This document shows, piece after piece, positions 7,304 through 10,471 of a stretch of DNA of 10,471 bases (within the stretch, counting starts at the first letter, position 1; each line of letters starts with the position of its first letter). Under the pieces are notes generated by a model. That model saw only the letters and a list, made by a program, of their open reading frames with translations. It did not search any database and was not told where the DNA came from. The position numbers were made by a program, and so were the translations under genes. Origin of the DNA: DATAYF01 sp036272735 (GTDB taxonomy: Bacteria; Chloroflexota; Ktedonobacteria; Ktedonobacterales; Ktedonobacteraceae); NCBI GenBank assembly GCA_036272735.1, contig DATAYF010000305.1:1-10471 (forward strand). Direction: 5' to 3'.

Positions 7304-7336
7304 TCCGTCGTATACGACGAGTCGTATACGACGGAA
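7303..7336. promoter_or_regulatory. 34-bp palindromic double operator, probably bound by the MarR protein
   Basis: TTCCGTCGTATACGAC (7303-7318), two bases GA, then the exact reverse complement (7321-7336). Each half contains GTCGTATACGAC (7307-7318 and 7321-7332), itself a perfect 12-bp palindrome. There are therefore two dimer-sized sites 14 bp centre to centre, a little more than one helical turn apart. The element touches the end of the -10 and covers the transcription start, the position of a blocking operator. The MarR gene is the second gene of the same transcript, so autorepression is expected. As RNA the element would also be a strong hairpin in the 5' leader. Confidence 0.8.
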
Positions 7337-7357
7337 CAAGATGAAAGGAAGATACGT

Positions 7358-7966
7358 ATGCTCGCTCTCTCCTGGTTCTGGCTGCGCTGGGACATGCTGG
7401 GTCTCTGCTGGGGGCTGTTCGGTCTGGTTTGGCTGGTTGGCGCTCTCTACAATGCCATGCAATCCCCTGCTGTGCAGAAGCGTCCCAGCCCATGGTCGTG
7501 GGTGGTCGGGATCGTGGCGTTCTTCATCATCGATCAGTTCATCCCGCGCAGCTTCTGGCGGCTACTGACCGTTGATACACTCTGGCTCAGAATACTGGGC
7601 ATTGCGTGTCTGCTGCTCGCTACTGCGTTCACGTTGTGGGCGCGTTGGGTCCTGGGGAAGATGTGGTCGGCTTCGACGGTGGCACGGGTTGGTCACCAAC
7701 TGCGCACCGATGGTCCCTATCGCATCACCAGGCATCCCATCTATACGGGCGTGCTGGGGATGCTGCTGGGTACAATGCTCCTGAGCAGCCTGGGCCTGTA
7801 TGCCGCCCTCTTTCTCCTCGGCATTGTCATCTTCGAGATCAAGCTGCATCAGGAAGAACGCTTGCTCACGGAAATCTTTGGTGAAGCGTATGTCCACTAT
7901 CAGCGTCGTGTGCCACAATTGATCCCTGGGCTCAGATGGCGCAGAGGGAGAACGCAAACAGCATGA
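7358..7966 (+). CDS. Isoprenylcysteine carboxyl methyltransferase (ICMT)-like membrane protein
   Basis: A 202-residue integral membrane protein with about five hydrophobic segments (roughly 10-32, 48-62, 76-98, 128-143, 145-162). The conserved C-terminal SAM-binding region of the ICMT/PEMT family is present: LRTDGPYRITRHPIYTG (115-131) and HQEERLLTEIFGEAYVHYQR (164-183) with the HPxYxG and EE...Y motifs. Bacterial members are common and mostly uncharacterised; they probably methylate lipid or isoprenoid-like carboxyl or amine groups at the membrane, and a prenylated-protein substrate need not exist here. The start is supported by AAAGGAA (7344-7350). It is the first gene of an operon with marR (13-bp gap after its stop) under the palindromic operator. 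Co-regulation with a MarR protein suggests a role in handling a toxic or hydrophobic compound (inference). Confidence 0.88.
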   Translation: MLALSWFWLRWDMLGLCWGLFGLVWLVGALYNAMQSPAVQKRPSPWSWVVGIVAFFIIDQFIPRSFWRLLTVDTLWLRILGIACLLLATAFTLWARWVLGKMWSASTVARVGHQLRTDGPYRITRHPIYTGVLGMLLGTMLLSSLGLYAALFLLGIVIFEIKLHQEERLLTEIFGEAYVHYQRRVPQLIPGLRWRRGRTQTA

Positions 7967-7979
7967 CAAAGGAAGCAAG

Positions 7980-8510
7980 ATGACAGAACAGGACCAGGAT
8001 TCCCCTGTATCCGCACCAGCGATGCAGGAGGTCGTAGAGACGGATGAGGAGTTGCTGAGCGAAGTAGCGGAGGTTGAGCAGCAGTTGCGAACCATTCGGC
8101 GGGACATGCTGCGAGTCATCGAGGACGACCAGAGCAAAGCGCAGTTGACAGCGCCACAGATGCAAGCCATGATCGCGCTGTTCCAGGCTGGCACGTCCGA
8201 GGGGTTGACGCTCAAGGAACTCAGCGAGCGTATGGGGCTGGCGCACAGCACGGTTTCGGGCATTGTCGATCGTCTGGAGCGTCGGGGAATGGTATCTCGC
8301 CAGGTCTCCCTTGCCGACCGACGGGTGACGCGCATTGTTATGACCAATCAGGTGAGAGCGTATATCGAGCAGCGCCTGGTGTCGCATCTACATGGGCCGC
8401 TGCTCGATGCGCTGCGGCACGCGACCAGAGACGAGCGGGAGGCGATTCTGACTGGCCTCTCGACTCTGCGCCGTCTGCTTGCCGAGACGCAGGGCAAGCA
8501 GGAAGCTTGA
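7980..8510 (+). CDS. MarR-family transcriptional regulator
   Basis: A 176-residue protein. A 30-residue acidic N-terminal extension (rich in Glu, Asp and Gln) precedes the family fold. The winged helix is at about 57-127: LTAPQMQAMIALFQ, then LTLKELSERMGLAHSTVSGI with the recognition helix at about 88-103 and the wing VSLADRRVTRIVMT (109-122) with the conserved DRR. The flanking helices make the dimer interface. AAAGGA lies 6 nt before the ATG. It is co-transcribed with the ICMT-like gene. Such regulators commonly repress their own operon until a phenolic or other small ligand, or oxidant, binds; the 34-bp palindrome at 7303 is the obvious target. No clear terminator follows, and an IS630 remnant begins 29 bp after the stop. 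Confidence 0.92.
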   Translation: MTEQDQDSPVSAPAMQEVVETDEELLSEVAEVEQQLRTIRRDMLRVIEDDQSKAQLTAPQMQAMIALFQAGTSEGLTLKELSERMGLAHSTVSGIVDRLERRGMVSRQVSLADRRVTRIVMTNQVRAYIEQRLVSHLHGPLLDALRHATRDEREAILTGLSTLRRLLAETQGKQEA

Positions 8511-8539
8511 TGCCTGTTCTCATATGCAGGAGCCACCCG

Positions 8540-8632
8540 ATGAAAGCGTACTCTTTGGATTTACGCGAGCATGTTTTGCAAGCTGTAGACTACGGCTATC
8601 CCAGGGGTGAGATCGTTTACATGTTTAGCATC
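8540..8632 (+). pseudogene. IS630-family transposase, N-terminal fragment only
   Basis: From ATG 8540, preceded by AGGAG with 7-nt spacing, the frame reads MKAYSLDLREHVLQAVD then PRGEIVYMFSI, the recognisable N-terminal helix-turn-helix start of IS630-type transposases. After about 27-31 codons it runs into the left end of the IS200/IS605 element and stops in frame soon after. The DDE catalytic part is absent. Family resemblance fades between Tyr27 (TAC at 8618-8620) and Ile31, so the junction lies somewhere in 8621-8635. I could not identify IS630 terminal repeats between the marR stop and this ATG. Confidence 0.75.
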
Positions 8633-8638
8633 CGCGCC

Positions 8639-8667
8639 GTAAGCCCCCTGGCCTTCCAGACAGGGGG
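8639..8667 (+). repeat. Left-end subterminal hairpin and guide of the IS200/IS605 element
   Basis: GTAA (8639-8642) is followed by G and then CCCCCTG (8644-8650), a 10-nt loop and CAGGGGG (8661-8667), a 7-bp GC-rich stem. In IS200/IS605 elements TnpA binds such subterminal hairpins in single-stranded DNA, and a short guide at the hairpin foot pairs with the cleavage site. The arrangement tetranucleotide-G-stem is the same as at the right end. Confidence 0.65.
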
Positions 8668-8681
8668 ATAGAAGGCGCTTT

Positions 8682-8720
8682 CACAAACAATAGGTATTCT
8701 TGCCATATCTATTGTTTGTG
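8682..8720. repeat. 12-bp perfect inverted repeat enclosing the tnpA -35
   Basis: CACAAACAATAG (8682-8693) and its exact reverse complement (8709-8720) flank a 15-nt loop that contains the tnpA -35 TTGCCA. If transcription entered from the marR operon, the RNA would fold here just upstream of tnpA. In IS200 an upstream stem-loop blocks incoming transcription, and this repeat may do the same, or it may be a protein-binding site on the promoter. Confidence 0.7.
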
Positions 8721-8729
8721 GGCTATAAT
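8700..8729 (+). promoter_or_regulatory. Candidate tnpA promoter, leaderless geometry
   Basis: TTGCCA (8700-8705, 5 of 6), an 18-bp spacer and a perfect TATAAT (8724-8729). The -10 ends 6 nt before the ATG at 8736, so the transcript should begin at or beside the start codon. No Shine-Dalgarno is visible. Confidence 0.65.
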
Positions 8730-8735
8730 TGACTC

Positions 8736-9134
8736 ATGAAATATGATCTGAGGACAAATAACACTATCGCATACAACTGTCATTATCATGGAGTATTTTG
8801 TCCCAAATATCGGCGCAAAGTGCTGGTCAATGGAGCAGATGAACGCTTGAAAACGATTCTGATGGAAACCATCGAAACAGGGAGGCAAGAATTGGTTGAA
8901 CTGGAAGTCATGCCCGATCAGGTGCATCTCCTCGTTGGCTGTGATCCACAATTTGGCATTCACCAGCTGGTAAAATATCTCAAGGGAACGAGCAGCCGGC
9001 ATCTGCGTCAAGAGTTTCCTCAATTAAAGCGGCGTTTACCCTCTCTGTGGACCAACTCGTATTTTGTGGCGACTACCGGGGGGGTGACTCTGGAAACGCT
9101 CAAACGCTATGTGGAGGGACAGAAAAACCGATGA
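8736..9134 (+). CDS. tnpA: TnpA, Y1 HUH transposase of IS200/IS605
   Basis: A 132-residue protein of the usual size for the single-domain HUH/Y1 transposase that cuts and joins single-stranded DNA at the element ends. Seen: HYHGVFCPKYRRKVL (16-30), MPDQVHLLV (59-67), QFGIHQLVKYLKGTSSR (72-88), LWTNSYFVATTGG (104-116) and LKRYVEGQK (122-130) with the catalytic Tyr at 125. Most relatives read DHVHLLV at the metal-binding site. Here the first His of the HUH pair is Gln62 (CAG, 8919-8921) while His64 is kept, so activity may be reduced or metal binding altered. The 3' end overlaps tnpB by 4 bp (ATGA at 9131), indicating translational coupling. Confidence 0.92.
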   Translation: MKYDLRTNNTIAYNCHYHGVFCPKYRRKVLVNGADERLKTILMETIETGRQELVELEVMPDQVHLLVGCDPQFGIHQLVKYLKGTSSRHLRQEFPQLKRRLPSLWTNSYFVATTGGVTLETLKRYVEGQKNR

Positions 9135-10327
9135 GGAAAGCGTATAAATTCCGGCTGTCCCCTACCAAAAAGCAGGAAGAAAATTTGTTCCGGACACTGG
9201 CAAGATGTCGAGAACTGTACAATGCCGCCCTCTCAGAACGCAAAGACGCCTATCGCATGGCGGGCAAATCGATCAGTTACTATGAGCAGAAGCGAGATTT
9301 ACCAGAGATTAAAGAGATCAGGCCAGAATACAACGATATTCATAGTCAGGTACTTCAAGATGTACTCCTTCGCTTGAAACGCGCGTTTGATCGTTTTTTT
9401 GAGCGCGTCAAGAATGGAGAGAAGCCCGGTTATCCCAGGTTCCAGGGACGCAATCGGTATAACAGCTTTACCTATCCGCAATCCGGCTTTTCTCTCGAAG
9501 GCAAACAGGTTACGCTCTCCAAAATTGGCCCCTTAAAAGTCAAGGTACACCGCAAGGTTGAAGGAACCATCAAAACCTGTACCATTAAGCATGAATCTGG
9601 ACACTGGTATGTTATTTTGTCGTGCGAGGTCGAACAGCCCGAAACGCTGCCTCTCAGCTACGAGGATGTAGGCATTGATCTTGGGATTACCCATTTTGCC
9701 GCGCTTTCCAATGGAGAGTTTATCGAGTCACCGCGTCACTATCGGAAAGCTGAAAAGAAGCTAAAGCAATTGCAAGAAGCTCTTTCTCGCAAAAAACGCG
9801 GGTCTCACCGTCGCAAGAAAGCAGTTCAAGCAGTCGCAAAGGCTCATCGAAAAGTGAGGAACCAGCGCCGGGACTTCGCACACAAAGCATCGCGTAAGCT
9901 GGTCAACTGTTATCAAGTAATCGTGCTAGAGGAACTGCAAACCAGAAACCTTATCACACGTCCGAAGCCGAAGCAGGATGAGGCAACTGGGCAATACCTC
10001 CCGAATGGAGCCGCCGCGAAAGGCGGATTAAATAAGAGCATCTCTGACGCAGGTTGGGGCATGTTCACGGATATACTACAGGTCAAGGCAGCATGGGCCG
10101 GGCGTGTACTTGTATTCGTGGACCCCAAATATACGAGCCAGGTGTGCTCCTCATGCGGCGTGGTCAAGTCGAAGACCCTAGAAGAGCGTTGGCATTCCTG
10201 TGAATGTGGATGCGAACTCGACAGAGATACCAACGCCGCCAGGAATATTCTCAAAAAGTATTTTAGGGCAGGAAGTGTCCCACAGATTCTCCCGCGTGGG
10301 GAGTCTGTTGAAGCCCCTGCCTTCTAG
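9131..10327 (+). CDS. tnpB: TnpB, RNA-guided RuvC-type nuclease of IS605
   Basis: A 398-residue protein starting at ATG 9131, which overlaps the tnpA stop; a longer upstream reading would only be tnpA sequence in another frame. Domains: N-terminal HTH/OrfB region (1-110) with KAYKFRLSPTKKQE; a wedge/beta region (about 110-170); the RuvC-like nuclease split as GIDLGITHFAAL with D183 (181-192), VIVLEELQTRNL with E267 (263-274) and LDRDTNAARNI with D364/D366 (363-373); and a zinc finger between them (C339-x2-C342 and C357-x-C359). All expected catalytic positions are kept, so it looks functional. TnpB proteins cut DNA next to a transposon-associated motif, guided by an omega-RNA from the element's right end, and help the element persist. 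The stop codon lies in the loop of the right-end hairpin. Confidence 0.95.
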   Translation: MRKAYKFRLSPTKKQEENLFRTLARCRELYNAALSERKDAYRMAGKSISYYEQKRDLPEIKEIRPEYNDIHSQVLQDVLLRLKRAFDRFFERVKNGEKPGYPRFQGRNRYNSFTYPQSGFSLEGKQVTLSKIGPLKVKVHRKVEGTIKTCTIKHESGHWYVILSCEVEQPETLPLSYEDVGIDLGITHFAALSNGEFIESPRHYRKAEKKLKQLQEALSRKKRGSHRRKKAVQAVAKAHRKVRNQRRDFAHKASRKLVNCYQVIVLEELQTRNLITRPKPKQDEATGQYLPNGAAAKGGLNKSISDAGWGMFTDILQVKAAWAGRVLVFVDPKYTSQVCSSCGVVKSKTLEERWHSCECGCELDRDTNAARNILKKYFRAGSVPQILPRGESVEAPAF

Positions 10328-10360
10328 GCACGGGGTACTTCACTCCTCTCAAAGATTGGG
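10281..10360 (+). ncRNA. Predicted omega-RNA (reRNA) 3' part and guide
   Basis: The 3' end of tnpB and the right end fold into two consecutive hairpins. First, ACAGA-TT-CTCCC (10282-10293) pairs with GGGAG-TCTGT (10299-10308), leaving a TT bulge. Second, CCCC-TGCC (10314-10321) pairs with GGCA-C-GGGG (10327-10335). This layout, followed at once by flanking DNA, is that of known TnpB omega-RNAs, in which the bases after the right end act as guide. With the end at 10342 the guide begins CTCCTCTCAAAGATTGGG (10343-10360). The 5' limit of the RNA cannot be seen and probably lies further inside tnpB. Confidence 0.5.
10309..10342 (+). repeat. Right-end hairpin, guide and cleavage site of the IS200/IS605 element
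   Basis: TGAA (10309-10312), G, then the stem CCCCTGCC / GGCA-C-GGGG (10314-10335) with loop TTCTA and one bulged C (10331), then TAC and TTCA (10339-10342). TTCA is the exact complement of TGAA. An unpaired base in the stem is typical of the hairpins recognised by these TnpA proteins. The hairpin also contains the tnpB stop codon. Confidence 0.7.
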
Positions 10361-10471
10361 CATATCAAGATCAAGATGCACCGAGAGTTGCAGGGCACCA
10401 TCAAAACCTGCACGATCAAACGTGAGGGTGAGCACTGGTACGTGTGCCTTGCCTGTGAAGTAGAGGCAATA
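10343..10471 (+). pseudogene. Fragment of a second, different tnpB, open at the window end
   Basis: Directly after the IS right end one frame stays open to the window edge (about 43 codons). It reads LLSKIGHIKIKMHRELQ, then GTIKTCTIKREGEHWYV and a closing ACEVEAI. This aligns without gaps to residues 128-169 of the intact TnpB (TLSKIGPLKVKVHRKVE... CEVEQ), with clear differences at amino-acid and base level, so it is a paralogue and not a copy. The first 127 or so residues are not present to the left. It may continue beyond the window. Either this gene was interrupted by the IS at its codon 128 region, or a rearrangement joined the two. Confidence 0.85.

Larger units (their letters stand above)
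8621..10342 (+). mobile_element. IS200/IS605-family element with tnpA and tnpB
   Basis: An apparently complete element of about 1.72 kb: left-end hairpin, Y1 transposase gene tnpA, overlapping tnpB, and right-end hairpin at the 3' end of tnpB. Proposed ends come from the cleavage/guide logic of the family. The left cleavage tetranucleotide TTAC (8617-8620) is the exact complement of GTAA (8639-8642), one base before the left hairpin. The right cleavage tetranucleotide TTCA (10339-10342) is the exact complement of TGAA (10309-10312), one base before the right hairpin. Elements of this family make no target duplication, so none is expected. The left flank is IS630-like and the right flank is a different tnpB. 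The gene content is secure; the exact ends are inferred, and IS630-like residues up to 8632 argue that the left end could be about 10 bp further in. Confidence 0.8.

Noticed and set aside
7562..8347. Minus-strand frame of 261 codons opposite the ICMT-like and marR genes
   Set aside because: It spans two well-supported genes on the other strand and its Ser/Arg/Cys-rich translation is typical of an antisense shadow.
8511..8540. IS630 left terminal inverted repeat
   Set aside because: I looked for a terminal repeat before the IS630 ATG but the other end is missing, so nothing can be matched to it.
1..10471. tRNA, rRNA or CRISPR array
   Set aside because: No cloverleaf-like GGTTCGAATCC segment, rRNA motif or regularly spaced repeat was found on reading either strand.

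Overview
This window looks like an accessory region of a bacterial chromosome or large replicon. The best guess is a Chloroflexota of the Ktedonobacteria type. That is inferred from the mix of a luciferase-like F420-type oxidoreductase, remnants of IS630 and IS200/IS605 elements, short palindromic repeats, moderate GC and good Shine-Dalgarno sites on most host genes. No taxonomic marker gene is present. The region is notable for decay: besides intact regulatory and enzyme genes it holds five broken genes (parB, a type ISP restriction-modification gene, a DHA2 drug exporter, an IS630 transposase and a second tnpB).

Layout. At 1-1146 (minus) is a major facilitator transporter cut by the window edge. 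It is transcribed away from a GlxA-type AraC regulator at 1412-2356 (plus), its likely controller. Facing the regulator across a hairpin at 2407-2442 is a ParB-family gene (2473-3541, minus) put out of frame by a perfect 10-bp tandem duplication. Next is the C-terminal piece of a type ISP restriction-modification enzyme (3693-4250, minus), then a two-domain GNAT acetyltransferase (4258-5082, plus). A luciferase-like monooxygenase (5175-6080, minus) lies between two related palindromic repeats at 5108-5148 and 6184-6221.

From 6301 to 7200 (minus) is the C-terminal half of a 14-helix DHA2 exporter with no start. Divergent from it is a compact operon: an isoprenylcysteine-carboxyl-methyltransferase-like membrane protein (7358-7966) and a MarR regulator (7980-8510). 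The operon has a near-consensus promoter (TTGACA, 17 bp, TACAAT) whose start region is covered by a perfect 34-bp palindrome holding two copies of GTCGTATACGAC. This is very probably the autoregulatory operator of the MarR protein.

The right end is a nest of mobile DNA. An IS630 transposase start (8540) runs into an apparently complete IS200/IS605 element (about 8621-10342) carrying tnpA and tnpB, which overlap by 4 bp. Both ends show a subterminal hairpin preceded by a four-base guide (GTAA left, TGAA right) exactly complementary to a candidate cleavage tetranucleotide (TTAC left, TTCA right). The sequence just after the predicted right end is the middle of a different tnpB gene. The guide of the omega-RNA predicted for this TnpB would therefore point at a tnpB relative, and the two flanks of the element belong to two different insertion sequences.

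No clearly new multi-gene defence or biosynthetic system is visible. The most interesting points are the frame-breaking duplication in parB, the double-palindrome MarR operator, the Gln in place of the first His of the TnpA HUH motif, the tnpB-directed omega-RNA guide with chimeric flanks, and two promoters placed to give leaderless mRNAs with identical geometry.
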